This document shows, piece by piece, positions 36,731 to 46,036 of a stretch of 64,000 bases of DNA. Each line of letters starts with the position of its first letter. Positions within the stretch are counted from its first letter, which is position 1. Position numbers and translations under genes: made by a program. The notes below the pieces were generated by a model. It was not told the origin of the DNA. It worked only from the letters and a program-made list of their open reading frames with translations, and ran no database searches. This DNA is from Trichomonas vaginalis G3 (Eukaryota > Parabasalia > Trichomonadida > Trichomonadidae), in the NCBI RefSeq assembly GCF_026262505.1, contig NC_067207.1, positions 16,088,082-16,152,081 of the forward strand, written 5' to 3'.

Positions 36731-36972
36731 ATATGCTTGTCATTTTCGTGACGATAGGTGTCTTTAAGGAATAGCATTGTGTCATCATAGTGTCTTGAGT
36801 TTGAATTTTTCGATTTTGAATTTATTTTGTTAATTTTTCGCACAAAAATTCTATTTAAAATCGAAAAGTAAAACGGCAAACATCTAGTATAATACATAAA
36901 CAATCTATATACTTAAAATAAAAGATAATTATTTTTTTCAATGGTGTCTGAACAAACTGTAAGACACTATTC
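36731..36972 (-). repeat. 242-bp inverted repeat, left arm
   Basis: This is nearly identical to the reverse complement of 61,059-61,300. It contains a minus-strand frame reading SRHYDDTMLFLKDTYRHENDKH, which looks like protein but is cut at 36,731 by the end of the AT-rich block of E. It may be the 5' part of an unidentified transposon gene. Confidence 0.7.
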
Positions 36973-37413
36973 AAAAATTGAAAGAGTCTTGCGGTTTCAA
37001 AAGACACCCACAAAATAGACGATAGGGCAGACACCATTGAAATTTACCCAATTCTATATGATTTTACCCTTTAAAAAATTTAAACATAGAAACTGCGATA
37101 GAAAGATTTGCATGATACAATGCTATATAGCATATGATATTATATGTTTATATCAAGTAAATAATGATGCGCTGTCTATCCTATTCAAATAAACATATAT
37201 TAACATATGCTGATAAATTGTTTTGCATCATGAAAACATTTCTACAGTTAGTATACAAGTCTTGGGTACGGCGGCACTGCGTTCCACCTTACCCAATACT
37301 TGTGAATTTGACACTTTACAAAGCCGCCAACCACTTCACTTCACTAACGAACTCACTAATGTAAAAAATAAACGTTCTCACCATCGTTCTCACTAACGAC
37401 TTCACTAATGTTC

Positions 37414-37698
37414 TCATAAATTTTCCTCAATATCTTCATCATCAGTGTTAACCCTATTGTAGTCATACTTGAAGCCATAAACTTTCTCTAACTTCTTAAC
37501 GTACAATTTACATAACTTACCTTCGTCATCGTATGGTTTAATGATATAACTATTTCTATCTTTATACACAGTCAATGAAAAGTCAACTGGTCTCGGATGT
37601 ATTTGAAAGAACATGTTATGCTCAGGAAGGAAGAATAAATGTTTAAATGTATGTTTGTTATACTGTGGAATTCGAATGAGTTGCTTTTGTTCTGTCAT
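37414..37698 (-). CDS. Terminal-repeat protein of Maverick 2, left copy (94 residues)
   Basis: The gene lies wholly within the terminal repeat and so exists twice (also 58,772-59,056). The protein is small, with a basic, aromatic-rich body (YNKHTFKHLFFLPEHNMFF) and an acidic C-terminus (DDEDIEENL). No family is recognised. Location at both ends would keep it copied with the ends and might suit an end-binding or early regulatory role, but that is a guess. Confidence 0.65.
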   Translation of the reverse strand: MTEQKQLIRIPQYNKHTFKHLFFLPEHNMFFQIHPRPVDFSLTVYKDRNSYIIKPYDDEGKLCKLYVKKLEKVYGFKYDYNRVNTDDEDIEENL

Positions 37699-37800
37699 TT
37701 ACATCCAAATAAAAATTTTCAGTAAAATAAAAAATAAACTTAAAAATTAATGATATCACCACCCTCACACGTATGAAAACATAGCACAAAAATAAATTTA

Positions 37801-37848
37801 GGTGAAGTGGTGAGATCTCACCTCTTTTTTCACCTGTTTTTTCACCCT
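37801..37848. promoter_or_regulatory. GGTGAGATCTCACC palindrome block, copy 1
   Basis: GGTGAAG and a GGTGAGATCTCACC palindrome are followed by two spaced TCACC boxes. Similar blocks lie at 47,223-47,272, 48,301-48,339 and 58,623-58,670, each between genes and next to an AAATTTA/TTTTTGTGC-type stretch. It is a candidate control site or RNA end-forming hairpin of Maverick 2. Confidence 0.6.
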
Positions 37849-37855
37849 GTTGAAT

Positions 37856-38383
37856 TCATTGCTTTATAACTCTCTTCCTTGGTTTCTTTTTAGTTGCTTT
37901 CTTCACGTCTGTCTCCAGCTTGACTGTCTTTCTTCTTCGGCCGTAATGATACCAGTTACTTCCACCAATCAATGGGTCAAATGGTCGTTCATAAGGGTTT
38001 CCATACATTCCATAGGGACCATACGGAAGAACTACTAGTGGAGAAGAAACATTTTCTTTAGTTCCATCGACTCTATTTAAATGCATTGTTTCACCTTTCA
38101 TCTGGTCATTAAAGTCTTTTGCGTGTTTTGCAAACTCATCGTCCTTTCCTAAAGCATTTTCTGACTCAGTCGCAACCAAATTGGATGCTTTATTTATGAG
38201 CCCTATTTTATTTAATCTTAACTTCTTTGCAACCCAGCCTCCAATCTTTCCTTTATTTGCATCTAATGTCTTCGAAACCCTTCCTCCACTCATTTTATTT
38301 ACTGCGTCATAAGCTCCAAGTGCTTTTGCTCTAAATGCTAATGCTTTTGTTCCCATTGCGCCTAAAGCTGCCCAAGCTACCAT
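37856..38383 (-). CDS. Small basic virion-protein candidate (175 residues)
   Basis: The N-terminus is Ala-rich and potentially amphipathic (WAALGAMGTKALAF), the middle is polar, a Pro/Gly/Tyr-rich segment (YGPYGMYGNPYERPF) follows, and the C-terminus is strongly basic (KKATKKKPRKR). The layout recalls adenovirus pVI/pX-type internal proteins, but no homology is claimed. It starts one base from the stop of the upstream gene at 38,384-38,608 and ends just inside the terminal repeat. Probably structural. Confidence 0.55.
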   Translation of the reverse strand: MVAWAALGAMGTKALAFRAKALGAYDAVNKMSGGRVSKTLDANKGKIGGWVAKKLRLNKIGLINKASNLVATESENALGKDDEFAKHAKDFNDQMKGETMHLNRVDGTKENVSSPLVVLPYGPYGMYGNPYERPFDPLIGGSNWYHYGRRRKTVKLETDVKKATKKKPRKRVIKQ

Positions 38384-38608
38384 TTACACCATATTAAAAT
38401 CATCTCTCTTCAATATTATCTCATAAAAGTTCTCGTTACTGGAGAAAGTCAATGAAACATAAGCGTTCTCACGGGCTTCGCCCTCACCGCTTTGCGGTCT
38501 ATCTAACTTCTTTCTTATATCATCTATACGCTTCAAAATGTCTGAACAATTGCTAACATCTTCTACAACAGTTATTTCATCATGAATGACCTTCAAGAAC
38601 AAGCTCAT
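38384..38608 (-). CDS. Small Maverick 2 protein (74 residues)
   Basis: A short acidic helical N-terminal half (SNCSDILKRIDDIRKKLD) and a beta-like end make up the product. It is packed tightly between the minor-capsid candidate upstream and the basic protein downstream, with no spacer, so the three are probably co-expressed from the divergent promoter at 39,491-39,506. Unknown function. Confidence 0.5.
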   Translation of the reverse strand: MSLFLKVIHDEITVVEDVSNCSDILKRIDDIRKKLDRPQSGEGEARENAYVSLTFSSNENFYEIILKRDDFNMV

Positions 38609-39490
38609 TTAATATGCTATTAAAATCATCTCAATAATGAGTCCATCCTTTCCGTCTTTGGGTAGCACAACATCTTTCATTGAAGAAGGTTCGACAAGTC
38701 TTATGTTAAACTTACTGACAAAGTTTGTTATACTATAATGCTTCGGCGGCGAATACATATAGTTTGAAAGACATAATATAGATTCTTCAGCAAATTCACT
38801 TATACTGGATTTTATAACAATGTTCTCACGAGACCAAATACCACCAATTGACAATCTTGTAAGCAATCCTGCTGAACCTTCTACTGTAAACGTCGATGGT
38901 AACATTCCACGAAGGTCATCTATTGACATCGTTGAGTCACTGAATTTAAATATTTTCTTAAAGCAATCGTCATTATCTAACCATGCAATAGCTTTGAAGT
39001 TTTCATTCGAATAGACATCTGCTTCATTAAATGTAAATCCTGACTTCTTTGCAGAGACGACTTTAAAATCTATTGAGTTTGTTTCAAAATTATATGCTAT
39101 GGTAACTTCTGAAGGTAATGGATGTCCTTCCGCAGTAAGTTGTTCTCTCACTACCGTTTGAAGCTTTGTGTTAAAAACTTTCATGTCATCTCCTGTATCT
39201 AAGTTCACATACACAGCAACAGGGAAACTATCTTGCTTCTTTGTTTCATCATTATATCTCAAAACATTAAAGTTCTTCAATAATATTGTTCTTCCTGCTG
39301 GAATACTTCGAACCTGTCTGATTTCAATAGCTTTCTCACCTCCTACATACTCTACCCAGTGTCTTGGATATTCATAAGTATACTGACTTTCTTGAATTTT
39401 GGTTGGTTTCATCATAACATGTTCATAGTATATCTTTATACTCTTGTCAGTTAGACTCGGTGCTATGTTCTGAATATTTCTGACTTGCAT
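38609..39490 (-). CDS. Minor capsid candidate (about 293 residues)
   Basis: The start is taken at the ATG of MQVRNIQN (39,490) rather than an in-frame codon 87 bases upstream, because the divergent ATPase gene starts at 39,507. The protein is beta-rich, with the early motif YPRHWVEYVGGEKAIEIRQV. A similar block (FPTDWIVNINEEKYIGI) starts the broken gene at 54,623-55,467, so the two are probably paralogues. Placement back-to-back with the packaging ATPase and the beta-rich make-up suggest a penton or minor capsid protein of the Polinton morphogenesis set. This is inference; no catalytic motif is present. Confidence 0.55.
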   Translation of the reverse strand: MQVRNIQNIAPSLTDKSIKIYYEHVMMKPTKIQESQYTYEYPRHWVEYVGGEKAIEIRQVRSIPAGRTILLKNFNVLRYNDETKKQDSFPVAVYVNLDTGDDMKVFNTKLQTVVREQLTAEGHPLPSEVTIAYNFETNSIDFKVVSAKKSGFTFNEADVYSNENFKAIAWLDNDDCFKKIFKFSDSTMSIDDLRGMLPSTFTVEGSAGLLTRLSIGGIWSRENIVIKSSISEFAEESILCLSNYMYSPPKHYSITNFVSKFNIRLVEPSSMKDVVLPKDGKDGLIIEMILIAY

Positions 39491-39506
39491 TTTTAATGGA
39501 GATAAA
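39491..39506. promoter_or_regulatory. 16-bp divergent promoter candidate
   Basis: Only TTTTAATGGAGATAAA lies between the start codons of the minor-capsid candidate (minus) and the ATPase (plus). Read the other way, the spacer at 42,461-42,477 is very similar (ATTTTAATGAGAATAAA), which argues for a functional bidirectional start site. Confidence 0.55.
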
Positions 39507-40400
39507 ATGAAGCATTTAATACATGACGTAGATGAAGACATGAATGAAAGCAGTGAAAAGCTCAACAGTTCTCTCATTCTTCCTTTCAGTAAGGACTATG
39601 AGTTCTGTTCAAATGGTGTGTATTTCTATTGTGGAAAGATGGGTTCAGGTAAGACATTTAACCTCATTCGTCATATACTCATAACAGAACGTTTAGGAAA
39701 CGACTCTTACTATGACCAAATCATTATATCAGCAACTTCAGACTCTATGGACTCAACAGCGAAAACATTTATGTCAAAAGTTCAAGCCTCTGTCGTTAAA
39801 GTTCCAGACAGTGAACTCATTGAATTTCTTCAACGTTACATTCGACGTAAGAGGAAATATTATGCCATCGTAGAGTTCATACAGTCAGGAATGCAAAAGA
39901 CTTCTGAGGAGATGGAAAGAATTATTGACAAACACCACTTACGTCAATACTCAGGAGTTTACAATATGAAACGACTTACAAACTACATTCTGTCAAAACT
40001 TTCAAAATACCCCTTCAAAAAATATCCTTCAAACACTCTGCTCGTTTGTGACGACTTCGCCGGAAAAGGTTTAGTGTCAAAACCAGACTCACCATTAGCT
40101 AACATCATTACTAAAGTCAGACATTACCACTTAACTGTAGCAATACTTATGCAAACATGGAGGTTTTTAGCTTTAAACATAAAACGTCTCATAACTGACT
40201 TCGTTCTCTTTCAAGGTTTCTCACGTTATGATATTGAACTCATTTGGAAACAGTCAGGTATAACATTACCTTTTGAAGAAATTTGGGAAGCATATAAGTC
40301 TCTCATCTCTCCTCGTTCATACCTTGAGATTCATATCATGACTAATACCATTAAAGTCAAAAATATTCCATGGAACGACCAACATTGTTTTAAAGCTTAA
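39507..40400 (+). CDS. Genome-packaging ATPase (A32/FtsK-HerA type)
   Basis: The protein has 297 residues. The Walker A loop GKMGSGKT is at residues 43-50 and a Walker B strand TLLVCDD at 177-183. A third conserved block follows around HLTVAILMQTWRFLALNIKR, equivalent to the sensor region after Walker B. Length and layout fit the packaging ATPases of Polintons, virophages and poxvirus A32, which pump DNA into the preformed capsid. Together with the capsid genes it argues that the element family forms virions. Its end overlaps the opposite-strand gene that follows. Confidence 0.85.
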   Translation: MKHLIHDVDEDMNESSEKLNSSLILPFSKDYEFCSNGVYFYCGKMGSGKTFNLIRHILITERLGNDSYYDQIIISATSDSMDSTAKTFMSKVQASVVKVPDSELIEFLQRYIRRKRKYYAIVEFIQSGMQKTSEEMERIIDKHHLRQYSGVYNMKRLTNYILSKLSKYPFKKYPSNTLLVCDDFAGKGLVSKPDSPLANIITKVRHYHLTVAILMQTWRFLALNIKRLITDFVLFQGFSRYDIELIWKQSGITLPFEEIWEAYKSLISPRSYLEIHIMTNTIKVKNIPWNDQHCFKA

Positions 40401-40792
40401 CCTTCAATTGACTGATGGTAAACAAATTCCATGCATCTCTGTCGCCATTTCTGTTAATATTTTTGCTGTCATTCATATCATCCACTTCTCCATCCGTTAG
40501 CTTTTGAGGATATGTGTTAGAATAGCTGTTCTTAAATGAAGGCTTTTCACCTTTGAGAGCATAAACTCTATAACTTTCTGCATACTTTATGTTTGAACCT
40601 CCTGAGCCATCATTGACATAAAATTTTTATAGGCTTCCACCCTTTGTTCATGTTCCTGCTTCTTCCCTTAGCTCTTTTGTTCAGTAGTTCTACATCTTTA
40701 TACACAGCTCCTGTCTCAGTGAATTCAACAATATTTTCATTCGTTAGCTTTACATTCAAACCCTTGTCGAGTATATTGTTCATTTCATACAT
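40390..40792 (-). pseudogene. Unknown Maverick 2 gene, broken
   Basis: A minus-strand coding stretch begins near 40,792 (MYEMNNILDKG) and continues to a stop at 40,390, overlapping the end of the ATPase gene by a few bases. The product is polar and Asn/Lys-rich without a recognised motif. About one break. Confidence 0.45.
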
Positions 40793-40817
40793 ATAAAAGG
40801 TTTTTATTCTATATGAA
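40793..40817. promoter_or_regulatory. 25-bp divergent promoter candidate
   Basis: This is the spacer between divergent start codons. The minus strand reads ATAGAATAAAAACC, the same AGAATAAAA-type motif as at 42,461-42,477 and in element 1 at 22,655-22,672. Confidence 0.45.
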
Positions 40818-41455
40818 ATGAGAAGCAAATCCATCTTAGCTGGTGCCGTTAATGTTCCAATTGAACCAACATCAAATGTTGACTCACGAACGACAAACAA
40901 TATTGTCATAAAGAACTATAGTTCAGAGTGTTTGAAAGAAAAAGAACCAGAACTTAAGTCGGGACCTTCGGTCTTGGAGCATGGCGCCGTGAATTTAAAC
41001 ACAGCTTCAAACGCTAACGCTACATCAGATGTTAAGTTAGAGTATCCACCACTGGACAAATTCTTTCAAGAGAAGCAACGACAATCCTTACACAAATGTT
41101 CAAACAAATCCTTCAGATAACGTAGACCATTACCTTCTTCAGTTATACCAAACAATTTTCCTCAAAGACGATAAGAAGCTTTTGACAAATCTTATAAGCA
41201 AGAACTAAATAATTCTAACAAAGGAGGACCTTGAAAATGTTATATCACGAATAACAGGGAAACAATGTGTCATTGACTATCTCGACCCTGAAATCGAATG
41301 CTGTGGTCAAACGCCACCATTCATGAAAATAGGTAACATCCGCATCATTGAAACACCAGGAACTACAGGAGTTGAGTTTAAGTATAAATATTCGAACGAG
41401 TATACAAAACTTTCAACAGAATATAAACTTTGCTTGAAATATGTTTTAGTAAATT
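40818..41455 (+). pseudogene. Conserved virion-associated candidate, broken
   Basis: This is the relative of the element 1 gene at 22,073-22,654. The N-terminus is Ser/Thr/Asn-rich, and the C-terminal block DPEIECCGQ is followed by a beta-rich end with KYKYSNEYTKL, against EPDIGCCGV and LKYSFPDVIKI in element 1. It belongs to the gene set shared by both elements. About two breaks. Confidence 0.5.
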
Positions 41456-41723
41456 AAAGCAATTTGTAATATCTATCCAAAACTTCTTCAACAGTATCGA
41501 ACTCATCTTCATAATGCAAACCTAATCTTATTGACTTGGTGCAGTTTTCACTAACACAATATAGCGCTTTGCGCTCGGCGCCTTTGACGCCTTTTTCTGT
41601 TCTCTTGACTGACATAACTAATTCATTTGTTTCATCAAACAGCAACAACCAAAGTTCATGACCTAATACATAACATTCATACTTTATATTTTTAGCTCTG
41701 AGTTCTCTTGTAAGCTGTTGCAT
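41454..41723 (-). CDS. Small Maverick 2 protein (89 residues)
   Basis: The product has an alpha/beta character with Leu-rich strands (HELWLLLFDETNELVMSVKR) and an acidic C-terminus. It overlaps the end of the upstream minor-capsid candidate by 40 bases in another frame and converges with the plus-strand gene ending at 41,455. Unknown function. Confidence 0.5.
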   Translation of the reverse strand: MQQLTRELRAKNIKYECYVLGHELWLLLFDETNELVMSVKRTEKGVKGAERKALYCVSENCTKSIRLGLHYEDEFDTVEEVLDRYYKLL

Positions 41724-42460
41724 TTAATATTTTCTAAAAAGTCAACTTCAACAGTCATTCGCACTGGTGCCTTCAGTTCTACAGGCTCTCCTTGAAAGTC
41801 AACAAGTCTGAATTGCATGTCTTTCAAATTATGAGGACTAATGCGAACCCATTTACCTAAATGAGTTGCTATGACAGGAACGTTTGGAATGAACATTGAA
41901 TTGACTGCATAACAGAAGGATTTATATTCTACTGAACCTTTACTATTAACTCCTGAAATGCCTGTGACATTAGCTATTTTAGACTCAATGTATAAACAAT
42001 TACCATAACATACGTATGGAACAGATTTCATCTCAATCGTTTTGTCAACACTTTTCAAAGGAAATGTCATATGGTATGCACCCAAAAGAAGTTGTACTCT
42101 ATGACTCATTCTTGGTATCTTAAACTCCTTCACATAACTGAACTTCAAAACTCCTGCAATAAGTTTAACATTCATTAAGTTTTCTTCGTTATCCTTGTTT
42201 ATTGTAGTATTTATGAGAGCATTTAACACTCCAGCTAATGTTTCCATCTTATATTCTACATTATTGTGAAATCTTATTTCGTGCTTCTTTCCATCTATTT
42301 CAATCTCCATGAAATCTGTTTCATCTGTTATAACGAATGAAGCGATAGTATTGAAGTCAACCATTCTGAATGCAAGCGCCTCATTCTGTAGACCTAAGTT
42401 TGTTTGTAGCTTTACTGTCCCGTATTCGTTTGGGTCTGTACTTTGCAAATAGAACAACAT
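41684..42460 (-). CDS. Minor capsid (penton-like) candidate (258 residues)
   Basis: The start is taken at the ATG of MLFYLQST (42,460). A longer frame would overlap the divergent fibre gene. The protein is beta-rich throughout and ends in MQFRLVDFQGEPVELKAPV. The end of the element 1 gene at about 21,255-22,068 is similar in pattern, so this is a core gene of both elements. Many Polinton penton proteins are single jelly-roll proteins of about this size, which makes a penton role likely but unproven. It is divergent from the fibre-like gene with a 17-bp spacer, and pairing of penton and fibre would parallel adenoviruses. Confidence 0.6.
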   Translation of the reverse strand: MLFYLQSTDPNEYGTVKLQTNLGLQNEALAFRMVDFNTIASFVITDETDFMEIEIDGKKHEIRFHNNVEYKMETLAGVLNALINTTINKDNEENLMNVKLIAGVLKFSYVKEFKIPRMSHRVQLLLGAYHMTFPLKSVDKTIEMKSVPYVCYGNCLYIESKIANVTGISGVNSKGSVEYKSFCYAVNSMFIPNVPVIATHLGKWVRISPHNLKDMQFRLVDFQGEPVELKAPVRMTVEVDFLENIKCNSLQENSELKI

Positions 42461-42477
42461 TTTATTCTCATTAAAAT
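42461..42477. promoter_or_regulatory. 17-bp divergent promoter candidate
   Basis: This spacer (TTATTCTCATTAAAAT and flanks) lies between the penton-like and fibre-like genes. The minus strand reads TTTTAATGAGAATAAAATG, closely matching the spacer at 39,491-39,506. Confidence 0.55.
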
Positions 42478-45400
42478 ATGAGTATAGCTGCATATGCGTA
42501 TGAAGCTGATAGAGCTAAACGTTTATATTTTGGTCAATACTCTCTCACACTTACTGACAAATATATTGTTATCACTGATGGAAATACTGAGAAATACATA
42601 ACATGGAAGGACTATGAAAAGTTTGACCCTATTTTAACTCCATGTACTATGCCATTCATTGTAAATGGTGAAATCGTCATGAAGAACGACACAACTGTTT
42701 ATAGGTCTGTATATGAAGCTCTTGAAAGCATTCTTAACTTCAATCCTTCAGGGTTCGATACAAAAACAACTCCTTCGACAATGCCATTCATTGTAAATGG
42801 TGAAATTGTGTCAAAAAATAATGAAACAGTGTATAAGTCAGTGTATGAGGCGCTGAACTATATGCTTCATTTCAATCCTTCTGGTTTTGACCCACAAATA
42901 ACTTCATGTACTATGCCATTCATTGTAAATGGTGAAATCGTCATGAAGAACGACACAACTGTCTCAAAGTCTGTTCGTGATATTTTAGACTACTTGCTTC
43001 ATTTGGGTCCTACAGGATTTGACCCATATACAACTCAATGTCAAGTACCATTCATAAACGACTCAGCAGAAATAAAACTCAAAACGTCAACAGTAGATGA
43101 AGCAATTGCTGACTCATTGACAAAACTTCTTGATATAATAATGAGGTTCAATACATTCAAAACAACATATGAAACCTTTAAGAAAAATTATGACGATTTC
43201 TTTAAAATTACATACATCGAGCCTTCTGCTCCTCAAACACCAGACTATGCATGCCTTAAAATAAAGGCTGCACGGACACAAGTTAGAACATTGACTTTTG
43301 ACGGAGATAATATCGTTAGAGACGTTACACCTGGAGACACATTACTTACGAAAGAATACTTAAAAAGTCATATCAGTGATTTTGTGAAAGTAGAACAAAG
43401 TGGAGCAGGTAAGAGTTGGTTAGGGTGGTTGTTTACTTTATTTTCATCAGGTGTAACAACTGCATCTCTTATAACCATGCAAAGTGAGATAGATGCACTC
43501 TGGGCTTTTCTTGGTGGCATAGATAGCATGAAGTTTTATGTTGAGTTTGCTAAATTACATGGAAATACAGGAAGTTTCTTTGACGGTCTCAAAAATTTAT
43601 GGGGTAAAGTAACATATAATACAAAGAAACTAACTAACTGGGCACTCAAACGTAAAAATATGTTCGACGGACTTGCTTACAACCCTCGTCTCGGAATTAT
43701 TGAACCAATTAATTTACATCCTTTAATGGCAGCAAGAGATTTAGATGAAGGAGGACAAGTGGTTCAAACAATTGTTGAAAATCTACTGAATATATATCCT
43801 GAGTTTAAAGAAGTTTTAACAGCAACAAACACAACAATTCGTGAAAACTGTATAGTGTTTAACACTGAAGATAATATTTTAGACTATATGTTCGTTGTTT
43901 TAGGTCAGTTAGCTAAGACAATAAAAGAGAAAGGTATTGACTCAGTCATAACAGTTGAAGATGTAATGTTAAGAAAGACTTTTGACTCATTGTTTCAAGA
44001 ACCAAAAGAAGTAGTTAGTCTTTATGAAGTTTTGAACGCAATGCTGACAAAAATAAATGAAAGTGACACTGGTAACATAAGTGAAGCAAAAGTTGTTGAA
44101 CTTCTTTCACAAAAAGCAGATAAAAACCACGTTCATTATATAACTTCAGACGAACAGATTATAACGGACTACCATGGATATTTAACACGAAGTGATGAAG
44201 CGAAGACAAAAAATGTTAATGAAAGAAGATATAAATACATTCGTGCTAAAGGTTATGACATAAGCTGTACTGTACAGTATGATGTAGCTAAAGCACCAGA
44301 AGCATTTGGTTATACCGGTGAAATTTATGCCTCTACTTTCAATGTTAACGGTGTATTAGTTGAACCAAGATTTACATTGAGAGTTAAGGCAAAAATAACT
44401 TTTGAAGATGCTATTAAAAGTAAAGCTGACAAAGTTGAACTCGAAGCAATGAACAAAGTTTTGAAATCTCATAAACACAACATCTCCGATATAAATGAAC
44501 TTCTTCTGAAAGCAGATGTTGACAACAAAGCTGACAAAGAATATGTAGACGATGCAATAGCAAAAGAAGAAGAAAGAGCTAACAATGCTTATGCAACAAA
44601 AGAACATACTCATCCTGAACTAGCAGACAAAACATATGTTGACAATAAAATGTCAAGTGAAGTGACAAGAGCTGAAAACGAATATTCTAAAAAGACTCAT
44701 ATACATTATATTAACCAAATACCAAGTCTTAAGGAAACATTAGAGACAAAAGCAGATAAGACTCATACACATACCATTGCAAATATTACAAACTTACAAG
44801 AAACCTTAAACAGGAAAAGTGACGTTGGACATACACATACCATTGCAAATATTACAAACTTACAAGAAACCTTAAACAGGAAAAGTGACGTTGGACATAC
44901 ACATTCTATATCTGAAATAACAGACTTAAACGTTAGCCTTGAAAAGAAATCAGATAAAACATATGTCAATGAAATATACCAAAGTTTGATAGGAACAACA
45001 AAAAATATTGAAACTATTGTTGGTGACTTTTCTGTCAATGAAGAAAATAAATATTTTAGATGGCAGTTTGTACAGTCCTTAAAAAATGGTACACGGTGTA
45101 AACTCATTCCGAAAAATAACAATGAAATGTATGTAAGCTATAAAAAGAATGATGGTACACAAGTTAAAGTTCCATTAGACAACAACTGCTACTTAAACTT
45201 ATATGGAGACGAACAAAAGAAATATTTAAGAGTTTATGAAATGGCAGATATGACATTGCCTGACCCAGCTCCAGCACCATATTATTATGACTATGGAGAT
45301 GACGACAGAACACCACATGTAGATGAACAAAAGCTAACATTATATTTAGATTATTATAGATATAAAAGATATAATGCAATAGAAAAAACGAGAATAGTAT

Positions 45401-45996
45401 ATTATTATACAGATGACAGAAATAAATATTATAGTCAAGATTTTACCTACCCTGAAAACATAAGATTATATTATAAAAAATATTCTGACACAAACCAGAA
45501 GAAACCTGAAATAGTTGCACTATATTTTAAGTTCAAAAGAGACAATCCTATAATATCTCATATGTTTGATTTAATGAACCCAGTAGGTTCTATTTATACA
45601 TCTATGGAAGCAAGAGGTCCTCAAGTAATGTTTGGTGTTGGTGCATGGGAACAAATAGTCGACAGGTTTTTGTATTGTGCAAACTCTTCAAAGGAAACAG
45701 GTGGAAGTAAAACGATTTCAGGTGAAAATTTACCTGCACACAGTCACTACATAGATTTAAGTACATCTCAAGCAGGTTGGCATAAGCATAGATATTGGGA
45801 TTGGTCAGGAATGACAAAAGGTAAAGGATATGATGTTAAAGACGAGGTTAAGTTTGCTATAAATTGTTACTGGAGTGACACTCAGGGAGAAGGAAACCAT
45901 ACACATTTCGTTTCAGGATATACACAAACAACGGGACAAAGTAAAGAATACATGCCACATTACATGACAGTTTACGCATGGTATAGAGTTCAATGA
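42478..45996 (+). CDS. Tail-fibre-like protein with phage collar domain (1172 residues)
   Basis: The frame is open over its whole length. Residues about 55-185 hold three near-identical repeats of some 43 residues built on TMPFIVNGEIV. A long middle part follows. At about 700-840 lie repeats of the form TKADKTHTHTIANITNLQ, with HTHT pairs every 26 residues, as in bacteriophage long and short tail fibres. From about 1035 to the end is a collar-type domain: PVGSIYTS, FGVGAWEQI, DRFLYCA, GGSKTISGENLPAHSHY, paired His motifs (HKH, HTH), then MPHYMTVYAWYRVQ. In phages such fibres are trimers that bind the host cell. The gene is divergent from a penton-like gene, so I infer a receptor-binding fibre on the element's virion. 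Confidence 0.85.
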   Translation: MSIAAYAYEADRAKRLYFGQYSLTLTDKYIVITDGNTEKYITWKDYEKFDPILTPCTMPFIVNGEIVMKNDTTVYRSVYEALESILNFNPSGFDTKTTPSTMPFIVNGEIVSKNNETVYKSVYEALNYMLHFNPSGFDPQITSCTMPFIVNGEIVMKNDTTVSKSVRDILDYLLHLGPTGFDPYTTQCQVPFINDSAEIKLKTSTVDEAIADSLTKLLDIIMRFNTFKTTYETFKKNYDDFFKITYIEPSAPQTPDYACLKIKAARTQVRTLTFDGDNIVRDVTPGDTLLTKEYLKSHISDFVKVEQSGAGKSWLGWLFTLFSSGVTTASLITMQSEIDALWAFLGGIDSMKFYVEFAKLHGNTGSFFDGLKNLWGKVTYNTKKLTNWALKRKNMFDGLAYNPRLGIIEPINLHPLMAARDLDEGGQVVQTIVENLLNIYPEFKEVLTATNTTIRENCIVFNTEDNILDYMFVVLGQLAKTIKEKGIDSVITVEDVMLRKTFDSLFQEPKEVVSLYEVLNAMLTKINESDTGNISEAKVVELLSQKADKNHVHYITSDEQIITDYHGYLTRSDEAKTKNVNERRYKYIRAKGYDISCTVQYDVAKAPEAFGYTGEIYASTFNVNGVLVEPRFTLRVKAKITFEDAIKSKADKVELEAMNKVLKSHKHNISDINELLLKADVDNKADKEYVDDAIAKEEERANNAYATKEHTHPELADKTYVDNKMSSEVTRAENEYSKKTHIHYINQIPSLKETLETKADKTHTHTIANITNLQETLNRKSDVGHTHTIANITNLQETLNRKSDVGHTHSISEITDLNVSLEKKSDKTYVNEIYQSLIGTTKNIETIVGDFSVNEENKYFRWQFVQSLKNGTRCKLIPKNNNEMYVSYKKNDGTQVKVPLDNNCYLNLYGDEQKKYLRVYEMADMTLPDPAPAPYYYDYGDDDRTPHVDEQKLTLYLDYYRYKRYNAIEKTRIVYYYTDDRNKYYSQDFTYPENIRLYYKKYSDTNQKKPEIVALYFKFKRDNPIISHMFDLMNPVGSIYTSMEARGPQVMFGVGAWEQIVDRFLYCANSSKETGGSKTISGENLPAHSHYIDLSTSQAGWHKHRYWDWSGMTKGKGYDVKDEVKFAINCYWSDTQGEGNHTHFVSGYTQTTGQSKEYMPHYMTVYAWYRVQ

Positions 45997-46036
45997 ACGC
46001 GCTTGAGCCTAGAATAAAATCTTTAACTTTACATAA

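Larger units (their letters stand above)
37246..37880. repeat. Maverick 2 left terminal inverted repeat
   Basis: This is 635 bp, the reverse complement of 58,590-59,224 with no difference noticed. It contains a complete 94-codon gene, a block of short GTTAGTGA-type repeats near 37,325-37,412, and a GGTGAGATCTCACC palindrome block. The inner edge lies inside the last codons of the neighbouring gene. Confidence 0.92.

Noticed and set aside
35244-36731. Independent 1.49-kb Tc1/mariner-like element with TA duplication
   Set aside because: The two ends match, but the CTCACCA duplication pairs the left end with 60,353, and the transposase frame is split there, so the larger element E explains the flanks better.
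37164-37364. 66-codon frame across the left end of Maverick 2
   Set aside because: It crosses the element boundary and has no support on either side.
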